28,589 nt of DNA from a virus. Numbering within the stretch: position 1 is the first letter of the stretch; each line of letters opens with the position of its first letter. The DNA lies in the IMG/VR virus record IMGVR_UViG_3300002145_000131, positions 1-28,589 of that record; one strand, written 5' to 3'. Positions 15,701 to 22,004 of the stretch are shown in pieces. The notes under the pieces were generated by a model, which worked only from the letters and a program-made list of their open reading frames with translations, made no database searches and was not told the DNA's origin. The position numbers and the translations under genes were made by a program.

Positions 15701-15988
15701 ATCGTTGTTGGAGACTTATTCCAGCTTACACGATTGAAAATGCAGATAGAATTCGACACAGAGAAGGACTTAGGAGGACAGGCAAATCTTTACGAAGACC
15801 CTTTACATGGTGATCAGAATGACATCTTGAGAGACTGGATGCTGAAAACCAGACATGATGCCTTAGTCCTCACGTACAAAGAAGCTGCAGGAGGACAGCA
15901 AGTTGTCGTGTTCTCTAAGAAGGACAGACAACGAAAAGCTGAGAAGAAAGTAAACAAATCGTGGTATCAGTTAAGGAGCGACGACTGA
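12707..15988 (+). CDS. MuF-like head morphogenesis protein with 2H phosphoesterase, intein and ART-like C-terminus
   Basis: A basic N-terminus (1-45) leads to a 2H phosphoesterase-like domain (about 70-225) with both signature motifs, HVT at 107-109 and HLT at 180-182. The SPP1 gp7/MuF domain follows (about 240-449 and 826-835): STAGDGRVCPKCRPLDG, then RHPN and, after the intein, CRCVWEP. The intein (450-825) interrupts the invariant HPNCRC motif. The C-terminal region (about 940-1075) resembles phage ART-like domains (SHGSGTYYGLLRETVEHLG, NPIVVGD, HDALVLTY, QQVVVF). MuF proteins sit inside the capsid near the portal and are minor head proteins. AAGGAA lies 9 bases before the ATG. After splicing the mature protein would be about 717 aa. 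Without splicing the head protein is probably non-functional. Confidence 0.9.
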   Translation: MAVKRPRVDPKKIDPSQTGNIRRKFEREFTRRFRVLKQRIKKLIALDDTFGLSPKSPGTVPQLLVRNKREFVSVQANVSDPEVLGAVERIQRGIDPNDLLKLEENVHVTVRYGIHTEADYDDIQATLQGKPSAKIGKLSLFRNAKFDVLKYDVISGDLKQLNTELGRFPHTDTHAEYHPHLTIAYLKSATGWKYVEGTGIDGADLEFSDFEISFPNYKSRVVPLSVTTNARFQFLTTEEKIKSFRTWLGLQMTDLFMLGDTAENFPDAFWHRYIRDGYEKGAGRAFDDANVQKRKLFTDLPLAGFSGTREEFLRASFAHPVSLEKLKLLAGRVFTELQGITSGMDVLLTRTLTDGLVQGKSPHTLARDILKDVAGIEKKRAKVLARTEVIRAHAEGQLDVLGRLGVEQVGAMVEWSTAGDGRVCPKCRPLDGIVLTLREARGLLPRHPNCFVSGRVAVYTADGWTPIAKICVGDLVLTHKGRFRKVNQLHKNWAEEAHVVEFRTGWGGTQNQICCTDSHPIMVNGEWLPANEIQVGDQVRWLTSCCHGCGSAIPYGAKYCGVSCQWENQEHRQDMSEKISKKMREQYATGERDGKCIIKKAHERIQTLISQGSFDAAGASWGALKGDNNPAKQPESRVKISESKMGDKNPTRMYPELGKKLGKQLQQFLKDNPHKHANHICAQKGHRTKIEKLMEEAFREQGLLPEFQFHIEGLWADFAFIEQKLVVECDGEYWHQDQEKEQQRDDRLKEAGWDVVHLKEKEILDHPNALATRIKRLLKNHDGLYNFADFSVTEVFHRDTRKVTLYNLSVEEDESFIVKGCVVHNCRCVWEPANVGEPPTRTTALKEEVVQKRSKRDVEQALDRSIRAEIPKGSKRTLAQQKEQTKWVGADADIDKTRPKSILDGPIGNVKDTVEEHIIEFGRVTDVPSPKTKKLLEPTDVKSLVTGKRAKCVVYYVKGKSLPISHGSGTYYGLLRETVEHLGVVEDVESKLITLKNPIVVGDLFQLTRLKMQIEFDTEKDLGGQANLYEDPLHGDQNDILRDWMLKTRHDALVLTYKEAAGGQQVVVFSKKDRQRKAEKKVNKSWYQLRSDD
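14054..15181 (+). mobile_element. Intein with Vsr/EDxHD-type homing endonuclease
   Basis: This in-frame 376-codon insertion begins at Cys450 (CFVSGRVAVYTADGWTPI, block A) and ends VVHN before Cys826. Block B carries the CTDSHP motif (516-520 region), and the block F/G region is LYNLSVEEDESFIVKG. Cys1, the block-B Thr/His, the terminal His-Asn and Cys+1 are all present, so splicing should work. Between the splicing halves lie a Cys4-type finger (C546/C549/C560/C564), a NUMOD3-like segment (about 618-650, two GD-NP units) and an EDxHD nuclease resembling I-Bth0305I: E691/E695, D717, ECDGEYWH (E728-H735) and DDR (745-747). A hand count at 14101-14160 gives 21/60 G+C, against 32/60 at 13861-13920, so the element looks acquired. 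Confidence 0.92.
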
Positions 15989-16239
15989 TGGCGAGGAAGC
16001 CGGGTGAGTACACAAGACAACAAGCAGCAATTCTTGGAGTATTAAAAGACGGAGCGACCCATTCAAGGCAAGAGTTGTTAGATGCTTGTCTTGATGACAT
16101 GATGAGTGTTCGAACATTGAACGTTGCCATCACACGAGTCCGAAAACTCTTAAGACCAAAGGGACAAGACATTGTCTGTGTTCTCAACAACAAACGGATC
16201 AACTATCGATGGGTTCGTCTCCTAAATCATACAGAGTAG
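15988..16239 (+). CDS. Winged-helix DNA-binding protein, 83 aa
   Basis: The start overlaps the stop of the MuF gene (TGATG) and has AAGGAG 8 bases upstream. After a basic lead, the sequence reads as a winged helix: helix 1 (RQQAAILGVLKDG), helix 2 (SRQELLDACL), a recognition helix (SVRTLNVAITRVRKLL) and a wing (VCVLNNKRINYRWV). This resembles the effector domain of OmpR-type regulators without a receiver. It probably binds DNA. Its place inside the head operon, just before the gene with a hairpin over its start codon, suggests a local regulatory role, which is inference. Confidence 0.75.
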   Translation: MARKPGEYTRQQAAILGVLKDGATHSRQELLDACLDDMMSVRTLNVAITRVRKLLRPKGQDIVCVLNNKRINYRWVRLLNHTE

Positions 16240-16243
16240 GGGA

Positions 16244-16336
16244 ATGGACTACATTTTCTTCGAAAGGACTTACGGTGTTTCCATGCTCGACCTATCGTTA
16301 GAGCATGGAAACACTCTCTGTCAACCTCGCTGGTAA
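16244..16336 (+). CDS. Possible leader peptide ORF, 30 aa
   Basis: A short ORF (MDYIFFERTYGVSMLDL and onwards) starts just after the winged-helix gene, runs through both arms of the inverted repeat at 16275-16314 and ends inside the next gene. An AGGGG precedes the ATG but too closely, so its ribosome site is poor. If translated, its ribosome would melt the hairpin and expose the start of the DUF2213 gene. I list it as a candidate only. Confidence 0.25.
   Translation: MDYIFFERTYGVSMLDLSLEHGNTLCQPRW
16275..16314 (+). promoter_or_regulatory. Perfect 14-bp hairpin covering the start codon of the maturation protease gene
   Basis: GTGTTTCCATGCTC at 16275-16288 is the exact reverse complement of GAGCATGGAAACAC at 16301-16314, with a 12-base loop. 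The ATG at 16305, the only plausible start for the DUF2213 gene because TAG at 16299 closes the frame upstream, lies in the 3' arm. The nearest SD-like AAAGGA (16263-16268) is 36 bases away. In RNA the start would be sequestered, suggesting translational control. There is no U-tract, so it is not a terminator. Confidence 0.8.
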
Positions 16337-18059
16337 GACTCGGACCGAAACTCTCCATGGTCGAGAGTATCTCGTTGTTCCTATGTCTTTGATCGTTCCT
16401 GGAGTACTCAATGGATCGAAAGGTCCATTGTTTTATCCCGAGGATGAGATCAAGAAAAATCCAGACAACTGGAATGGGATGCCAATCGTAGTGGATCATC
16501 CCACTCGTAATGGTCAGCCAGTTAGTGCTAGATCTCCAGAAGTGCTTGAGCAGTCCCAAGTGGGCACAGTGTTCAATGCCTCTGTCAATGGTAAACTCAC
16601 AGCTGAGGGCTGGTTCGACGTAGAACGAACTGAAACTGTCGATTCTCGTATCCTGAACAAGCTCAAACGAGAAGAACCAGTTGAACTCAGTACTGGTTTG
16701 TTCACTACGAATCTTCCTGCTGAGCCAAATGCTGTTTTCAACAACACAACGTACACAAGCATCGCAACCAACTATCGACCAGACCATCTTGCAGTGTTCG
16801 TTGACAAGGTCGGAGCGTGTTCTTTGAACGACGGTTGCGGAGTCCTGGTAAATGCTGATCAGGAATTCAAGCGATCCGCTGACGGCAAATTCTCCAACTC
16901 AGATGGTGGAGAGAAATCCGCATCAGGTGTGACAGCTGGTGACACAAAAGCCTTTAATGAGACTCTCTCTAAACTGAAAAATGGTGATTCAATCACTCTG
17001 ACAGTCAAGGGAGCTACTCACAAAGGAAAAGTTCTATCGATCACTGGGACAACAAACAAAAAGTTGATGTTCTCTAGCGACAAGGACAACTTAAAACGCA
17101 CCATCAGGTCTTCAGACGTAGGTCCTCAGAAAGTCAGCCTCACTGCAAATCAGGAATCTTTGATGGCGAACTCTTTTGCGTTCACTCCCTCAGAAGATCC
17201 TCTGACCTGGGACCTCCCTATCGACAGTCCAGAATCGATCAGAGAATCGATCCTTGCTTTGAATTCCTCTGAAATCCCAGAGGAAGAGCTTCCAGAAGTT
17301 AAACGACGGATCACAACGGCATGGAAAACATTCCATCCTCACGTACAAACAGAAGACATTCCTAAGGTCGTTGCCAACCAGCTCTCTCACGGCATTTTGT
17401 ATGAAAAGTTGTCACGACTCCTGAGGGACGTAGAACCTGTTTCTGGTTCCTTTGGTGACGGTGTTTCTCCTGAAGCATACATCGTAGATGTGTTTGATAA
17501 GTACATCATTTACAGAACAGACAAGGGAGAACTCTTTCAACGTTCTTACACAACAGACTTGCGATCTGACCAAGTTGATTTGAAGGACGACAAGAAATCT
17601 GTTCAGAAGGTTGAAAAGTACATTGTCGCTAATCAGACCCTCGTTGTTAAGAAACCTACGAGCAAGGACACAAAATCTATGCTTCGCTCATCTGATGCTG
17701 CTCTCGTCCTTTCCTCACAAAGACAAGAAGAAGTTTTTGGGCACCTCCTCAATAATGGCGGACCGGTATCAGGTCTACGAAAGGGTGGAGGAAGAGGAGG
17801 GATGGGTGGGGGTTCTGCTAAAACCCAAAGAGGACTAGCAATTGGAAGCGACAAGAAAAAGTGGGGCCAAAATGCGGACAAATATCGAGACACAACTGCC
17901 CAGATCACTGGAAAAAACAACATCTCAGTAACCAAAATCAGTTCAATGTCTAATGACAGACAAAGCGGTCAGTACAAGAAAGATAATCGAGGGTACACCG
18001 CAGTCCGTTCTGGAGAGAACTCTTTCGTACTGACTGGTGACTACGAAGAACTGGGTTGA
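16305..18059 (+). CDS. DUF2213-type capsid maturation (protease) protein with linker-joined extra domains
   Basis: Residues 1 to about 185 match the DUF2213 family found beside portal and capsid genes: HGREYLVVPMSLIVPGVL, YPEDEI, WNGMPIVVDHP (H65), PVELSTGLF (S129) and NYRPDHLAVF. The family is taken to be the prohead protease or an assembly protein; the conserved His and Ser fit a serine protease but do not prove it. At 190-202 a RSADGKFSNSDGG linker starts a small beta-rich insert (about 204-281). The following helical part and the strand-rich AYIVDVFDKYIIYR region (391-404) resemble the usual C-terminus of the family. A Gly-rich tag (483-504) then precedes an unrecognised 80-residue end. 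Translation is probably controlled by the hairpin over its start. Confidence 0.85.
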   Translation: METLSVNLAGKTRTETLHGREYLVVPMSLIVPGVLNGSKGPLFYPEDEIKKNPDNWNGMPIVVDHPTRNGQPVSARSPEVLEQSQVGTVFNASVNGKLTAEGWFDVERTETVDSRILNKLKREEPVELSTGLFTTNLPAEPNAVFNNTTYTSIATNYRPDHLAVFVDKVGACSLNDGCGVLVNADQEFKRSADGKFSNSDGGEKSASGVTAGDTKAFNETLSKLKNGDSITLTVKGATHKGKVLSITGTTNKKLMFSSDKDNLKRTIRSSDVGPQKVSLTANQESLMANSFAFTPSEDPLTWDLPIDSPESIRESILALNSSEIPEEELPEVKRRITTAWKTFHPHVQTEDIPKVVANQLSHGILYEKLSRLLRDVEPVSGSFGDGVSPEAYIVDVFDKYIIYRTDKGELFQRSYTTDLRSDQVDLKDDKKSVQKVEKYIVANQTLVVKKPTSKDTKSMLRSSDAALVLSSQRQEEVFGHLLNNGGPVSGLRKGGGRGGMGGGSAKTQRGLAIGSDKKKWGQNADKYRDTTAQITGKNNISVTKISSMSNDRQSGQYKKDNRGYTAVRSGENSFVLTGDYEELG

Positions 18060-18076
18060 TCTATCTGTTAAACCAC

Positions 18077-18093
18077 ATCGCCTGTCTGGCGAT
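18077..18093 (+). terminator. Small hairpin after the DUF2213 gene
   Basis: ATCGCC / GGCGAT with a 5-base TGTCT loop is followed by TTATGTTTG. The 6-bp stem and interrupted U-tract make it at best a partial terminator. It might reduce read-through into the scaffold gene. Confidence 0.35.
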
Positions 18094-18128
18094 TTATGTT
18101 TGTTCCTTTAATAGGAGAGAGCCAGATC

Positions 18129-18731
18129 ATGGCAAAAGAAGACCTGATTGAAAAAATCATCACGAATGGTTGCAGCTGTTTCCAGGTTGGGGACGAAGCA
18201 ATTCTCAACGAATTCGACGAAGATCGTCTACAAGAGATTGTAGACAACTCAAATTCTCACGACGAAATCGAACTCGTTGCCAACGCAGCCACTACAGGAT
18301 TCATCGATCCTGTTGGTAATAAGCACATCTTCGTTAACGGAGAATGGTTGAGCGAAATGGTTGAAGTCCCAACAGATAATGGACGTGCCAAGCCAGACGC
18401 TCAGACAGCCGACGAATGGTTTGCTTCAGCTCCGCCGGAAGTTCAGCGAGTGGTGCAGAACGCTCTCAAAGCTGAAAGAGAGGAGAAAGAGTCGCTGGTC
18501 GAGACTCTCACAGAGAACCTTACCGGAAATGAAAAGGCTCGTCTCACTACCAATCTGTTGGGAGAGCCGATCGAAAAGCTCCGAGACTTGGTGATGCTCA
18601 TCCCAAGAAAGAGGACAGCACCTCCGACGGGTTCGATGTTCCCACCAGTAGTTCCTGTCGGGAACAAAAAGGAGACAGCAGACGATGATCTTCTTCTGAT
18701 GCCGACGATCAACTGGGAAGCTCCTCAGTAA
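18129..18731 (+). CDS. Probable scaffold or head-assembly protein, 200 aa
   Basis: The start at 18129 lies 10 bases after GGAGA; the ATG at 18096 has no ribosome site. The protein has an N-terminal CSC motif and a helix (about 12-45), a short globular part, and a long charged helical segment (about 95-155, VQNALKAEREEKESLVETL). The C-terminus is Pro-rich and ends in LLLMPTINWEAP. Position between maturation protease and capsid genes, the helical charged body and the length all fit a scaffolding protein. From memory, similar proteins follow DUF2213 genes in planctomycete prophages. The role is inferred. Confidence 0.65.
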   Translation: MAKEDLIEKIITNGCSCFQVGDEAILNEFDEDRLQEIVDNSNSHDEIELVANAATTGFIDPVGNKHIFVNGEWLSEMVEVPTDNGRAKPDAQTADEWFASAPPEVQRVVQNALKAEREEKESLVETLTENLTGNEKARLTTNLLGEPIEKLRDLVMLIPRKRTAPPTGSMFPPVVPVGNKKETADDDLLLMPTINWEAPQ

Positions 18732-18788
18732 CAGTCCTTCTGTTGAGAACACAGCTAACAAACACTCATTCATACGAGGAACAGTGAA

Positions 18789-19268
18789 ATGGCGAAGGGA
18801 AATTCGATTGTCCTGGCCGAAGAGCCACGAGGGCGATTTGTTGAGGGGACCATCACAGGTACTCCTAAGCCAGGCACGATCATGCAGATCGATGTCAGTG
18901 AAGGTCTGAACTACAACGGTCGTCCGACTTACGAAGTGTACACACCTGGTACTGACGGAAATCGGAGAATGATCGCAGTCTTGCTTCCTGACGAACTTCT
19001 CGGGAAGACTGCCACCGATGCTTATGCTAACGGCGATCATGGTTTTCTGTACATCCCAGCAGTCGGAGAAGAGCTGAACGTTCTCTTCGGAAATGTTTCT
19101 GGTACAGCGGACGATGTTGCTTTTGGCGATCTGATGATTGTTGTCAGCGGTTCCGGCAAGGTCATTCCAACAACCGGATCACCAGAATCAGAACCCTTCC
19201 AAGCTCTGGAAGCAATCACCGACCCAACTGCTGACCAGCTCCTACACGTGATCTTCACAGGCTATTAA
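18789..19268 (+). CDS. Capsid decoration-like protein, 159 aa
   Basis: This protein lies just before the major capsid gene, with GAGGAA about 9 bases upstream of the ATG. It is Gly/Thr-rich and beta-rich, with conserved-looking turns (GTPKPGTIMQID, NGRPTYEVYTPGTDG) and a C-terminus carrying TTGSPESEPFQALE. There is no helix-rich or enzymatic motif. Size, composition and gene order fit a head decoration or cement protein that binds the capsid surface. I do not recall a Pfam name with confidence. Confidence 0.7.
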   Translation: MAKGNSIVLAEEPRGRFVEGTITGTPKPGTIMQIDVSEGLNYNGRPTYEVYTPGTDGNRRMIAVLLPDELLGKTATDAYANGDHGFLYIPAVGEELNVLFGNVSGTADDVAFGDLMIVVSGSGKVIPTTGSPESEPFQALEAITDPTADQLLHVIFTGY

Positions 19269-19320
19269 GTCAACCAGAGGTCTTCACACATCTGCCTATT
19301 TCAATCTAAGGAAGTCACAA

Positions 19321-20439
19321 ATGTTCACGCAAGATTTTATTGCGAATGGAGCGGGCCACGGAGAAGTTGGTCAAGCTCTCGGTCAAATGAATTTTGACCC
19401 CGGCTACATGCGTCCATACATCGGGAATGATGACGAACGATATGTTGTCATCAACGAGCACACGGGTTCTCCCCAGAAAGTCCGTATTGCTGACCTGATG
19501 AGCAGAGGCATTCACAGTCCTGTCTTCAACGCGACTGCTCTTCGAAAAGATGAATGGGTGTCTCTGGACAACCAGGTCATCAAGGCTGCACGACAGCGTT
19601 TGCGAGCCTGGTCAGATCTTGCTGCTGCCAACTCCATGTCGGTTCCAGGGATGTCTAAGACAGTCCTCGAACACGAAACCATGGAAGACGTTGGTGAAGC
19701 AGTCGTGGACATGGACGGCTTGAGCGAAGCCCGAAATGATACTCCACGATTCCAGCTGGAAGGGTTGCCTCTCCCGATCACTCATTCTGGCTTCCACTTC
19801 GGTTCACGAAAACTCGCCACGTCGCGAAATTCGGGGACACCTCTGGACACGTCGATGGCCGAAATGGCTGGGCGTCGAGTTGCCGAACAGGTCGAAAAGA
19901 CTCTGATTGGCACAGTTGCTGGTCTCCAGTATGGGAACGCATCTGAGTACGGTCGGTCGCCCAAAATTTACGGATACACCAACTATCCGGATCGAATTGT
20001 TGACGACAGCATGACGGCTCCGGACGGCACGAATGGTCCGACAATTCTGAACGAGTGGCTTGGTCTTCGTGAGCTGCTGTACGATGCCAACCACTACGGT
20101 CCGTTCATGGCATATGTCAGCAATGACTACGATCAGTATCTGGACGGTCTGTTCTCTACAACAGAACCAAGTGCTGGATCGCTCCGGAAACGTCTGCTTG
20201 AAATCGACAACATCTCTGGGATCAAACGACTGGACTATCTCAGTGGTCCGTTCAATGTGATTCTCGTCCAGATGACCTCAGATGTCGCCCGAGCGATTAA
20301 CGGGATGAACATCACAACGATTCAGTGGGAATCACGTGGTGGGATGCAACTGAACTTCAAAGTCATGTGCATCTGGGTTCCACAGCTCCGCTCCGACTTT
20401 GCGGGCAACTGTGGTATCGCTCACGGAAGCACTTCGTAA
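19321..20439 (+). CDS. Major capsid protein, encapsulin-like HK97 fold
   Basis: This is the shell protein of the head. It has the features of the linocin/encapsulin-like branch of HK97-fold capsid proteins: an N-terminal arm, a central helix (DTSMAEMAGRRVAEQVEKTL, about 175-194), a beta-hinge with GRSPKIYGYTNYP (about 211-223), and a C-terminal strand with TIQWESRGGMQLNFKVMCIW (about 331-350). The 372-aa length is normal. No N-terminal pro-domain is obvious, so the scaffold is probably the separate upstream gene. AAGGAAG precedes the ATG. A strong terminator directly follows, as expected for a highly expressed gene. Confidence 0.92.
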   Translation: MFTQDFIANGAGHGEVGQALGQMNFDPGYMRPYIGNDDERYVVINEHTGSPQKVRIADLMSRGIHSPVFNATALRKDEWVSLDNQVIKAARQRLRAWSDLAAANSMSVPGMSKTVLEHETMEDVGEAVVDMDGLSEARNDTPRFQLEGLPLPITHSGFHFGSRKLATSRNSGTPLDTSMAEMAGRRVAEQVEKTLIGTVAGLQYGNASEYGRSPKIYGYTNYPDRIVDDSMTAPDGTNGPTILNEWLGLRELLYDANHYGPFMAYVSNDYDQYLDGLFSTTEPSAGSLRKRLLEIDNISGIKRLDYLSGPFNVILVQMTSDVARAINGMNITTIQWESRGGMQLNFKVMCIWVPQLRSDFAGNCGIAHGSTS

Positions 20440-20471
20440 TCTTCCTTCCGTTCCTTTGGGAACGCTCCAGG

Positions 20472-20518
20472 CCGGACTCAGAAATTCGTCCTCCGTTTCT
20501 GAGTCCGGTTCTTGCTTT
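20472..20518 (+). terminator. Strong intrinsic terminator after the capsid gene
   Basis: A perfect 13-bp stem (CCGGACTCAGAAA / TTTCTGAGTCCGG, arms 20472-20484 and 20496-20508) with an 11-base loop is followed by TTCTTGCTTT. It ends the packaging and head transcription unit. Genes downstream probably rely on partial read-through or their own promoter, which I could not identify in the pyrimidine-rich gap. Confidence 0.9.
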
Positions 20519-20534
20519 CTCTCTCTCTCTCTCT
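20518..20534 (+). repeat. Short TC dinucleotide repeat
   Basis: Eight TC units in a row directly follow the capsid terminator. Such simple repeats are prone to slippage, but here the run is outside any supported gene: the next gene starts at the GTG at 20578 with its own ribosome site. Its role, if any, is unknown. Confidence 0.8.
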
Positions 20535-20577
20535 TGCTTCCTTCAAGTTTCATGTCTCTTTTCTCAGGAGCAAATCT

Positions 20578-20892
20578 GTGAAAAATGTTTTTCTGCTGTT
20601 GGCCGGGAAGTATCGTTCTAACGGTGTGGTCTACAACAGGGGTGATCGTGTTATCTCTGAAAAAGATCTACTCAAGCACAACCGAGGCGGAAATAAGTTC
20701 CAGCTCCTCGGACCAGCCGGAGAAGAGTCTCCATCTTCACAATCTGTGACAGATCAGGCCGAAGAGGATGGCTTTGAAGACATGACAGTTGCAGAGCTAC
20801 GAGCTCAAGCTGAAGAAGACGATGTCGATCTCGGAACGTCTCATCTCAAGGCAGAAATCATCGCGAAATTGAGAGCTGCCTACGCTGGATAA
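20578..20892 (+). CDS. SAP/HeH-like head-associated protein, 104 aa
   Basis: I chose the GTG start with AGGAG 7 bases upstream over a longer reading that would translate the TC repeat as Leu-Ser repeats. The N-terminal part (VFLLLAGKYRSNG...YNRGDRV) looks like a small beta module found in short phage head proteins. After an acidic Ser/Gln linker, residues about 68-100 (DMTVAELRAQAEEDDVDLG...LKAEIIAKL) form a SAP/HeH-like helix-extended-helix, a fold that often binds DNA. Position after the capsid gene suggests a head-completion or internal head role, which is inferred. Confidence 0.7.
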   Translation: MKNVFLLLAGKYRSNGVVYNRGDRVISEKDLLKHNRGGNKFQLLGPAGEESPSSQSVTDQAEEDGFEDMTVAELRAQAEEDDVDLGTSHLKAEIIAKLRAAYAG

Positions 20893-20917
20893 TCTTAACA
20901 CAAGACGAGGAGCAACC

Positions 20918-22003
20918 ATGCGTCTTTTGTTGTTGGTGGGTTTCTTTATTGTTTGCTGGTCTTCTACTGCGAATGCCCAAATCGTCAAGGTTGTTTCTCA
21001 GACTTGCGTCAATGGGTCTTGTGTAAGAGATTATGCAACAGGAACCGTAGTGGCTCAGGAGAACGGACTGTCCTACGTGCTCACAGTTGGTCATGTAGTT
21101 CGGACAGCTCAGTATGTTTGGGTCGGAGAGCAACCTGCGAAAATTGCAGGCTATGCTGATCGCAACGGCATTGATCTTGCAATGCTTACTGCTTCAAACA
21201 TCTCTGTGGTCAGTTCTCTGATGCCAGTCTCGAAGCAGGAACTGTCAACAGGACTATCTGTTTCTGTCACGAAATCCGGAAGTGAGACGTACACTCTCTC
21301 TTCAGAAAATCCCGGATGGTTGAGACAGTTAGGACCAGTAGATCGTTCTATGCTTTCCGGCTCACCTGTTCATCACGATCGTACCCAATACGGAGTGGTG
21401 TCAGGAATCACCAACGATCACAAGATTCGTTACACACCAGCAACGACAGTGTTTGCGTTCTGCCAACAGTTCTGTGTTCCTTGTCGAAATCAGGCTCCAC
21501 CGATTATGGGGTCTTTGCATCTTCTCCCTCGAAAACCTCAGGGAGTACCTCCTCCTCCTGACACAGGGAAGGATGTCCCTGATGCTGAAAAGACAACGCG
21601 AATACGAAACCTCGAGAGTGATGTCAGAGCTCTCAAATCGCTCCTGAGCGAACTGCAAGCAGCCAAAGTCCTAGTACCCAGTGAGAAGGGTGAACGAGGC
21701 TCAGATGGTAAGCAGGGTCCTCCTGGTGAGGCTGGACCACCAGGACCGGCTGGTAGCTTTTCAGGAAGCTTCGAAATCTACACTAAGGATTCTCAGGGGA
21801 CAGAATCGGTACTCCAGACTGGTGTGGTAAAATCTGGAGCTCCTCTAAGAATTTACATACCACCCAATCGAGTCAAAATCATCTCAGTCGCTCCGGATGG
21901 AACTGAGACAGTGATAGCTTCAGAAGTGTTCCGTCCTGATACTCCGATCAAGCTTCGTTTCTACGAGAAGTGGTTACAGAGCCAAGCTCAATCAGGAGAG
22001 TGA
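20918..22003 (+). CDS. Secreted trypsin-like serine protease with coiled coil and collagen-like segment
   Basis: A clear signal peptide (1-20, ending STANA) is followed by a trypsin-like domain with all three catalytic residues: H59 in LTVGHVV, D86 in GIDLAML and S147 in MLSGSP. Four further cysteines (C30/C35 and C182/C186 region) could form disulfides, which suits an exported protein. After a Pro-rich hinge comes a short coiled coil (about 225-250), then seven Gly-X-Y triplets (GERGSDGKQ... through GPPGPAG, 258-279), and a beta-rich end domain. The coiled coil and collagen-like part suggest a trimeric stalk. It may be a secreted enzyme or a virion appendage that cuts host surface proteins. 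GAGGAG precedes the start. Confidence 0.88.
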   Translation: MRLLLLVGFFIVCWSSTANAQIVKVVSQTCVNGSCVRDYATGTVVAQENGLSYVLTVGHVVRTAQYVWVGEQPAKIAGYADRNGIDLAMLTASNISVVSSLMPVSKQELSTGLSVSVTKSGSETYTLSSENPGWLRQLGPVDRSMLSGSPVHHDRTQYGVVSGITNDHKIRYTPATTVFAFCQQFCVPCRNQAPPIMGSLHLLPRKPQGVPPPPDTGKDVPDAEKTTRIRNLESDVRALKSLLSELQAAKVLVPSEKGERGSDGKQGPPGEAGPPGPAGSFSGSFEIYTKDSQGTESVLQTGVVKSGAPLRIYIPPNRVKIISVAPDGTETVIASEVFRPDTPIKLRFYEKWLQSQAQSGE

Positions 22004-22004
22004 A

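Noticed and set aside
18426-19040. Reverse-strand ORF (204 aa)
   Set aside because: It spans two forward genes with good ribosome sites and has random-looking composition.
2930-20508. Similar 11-base loops with ATTCGT in two terminators
   Set aside because: The stems differ in sequence and the shared loop bases are few, so coincidence is the simplest reading.
20512-20577. Extended N-terminus of the SAP-like protein (Leu-Ser repeats)
   Set aside because: It would translate the TC repeat and the terminator U-tract. The GTG at 20578 has a good AGGAG site.
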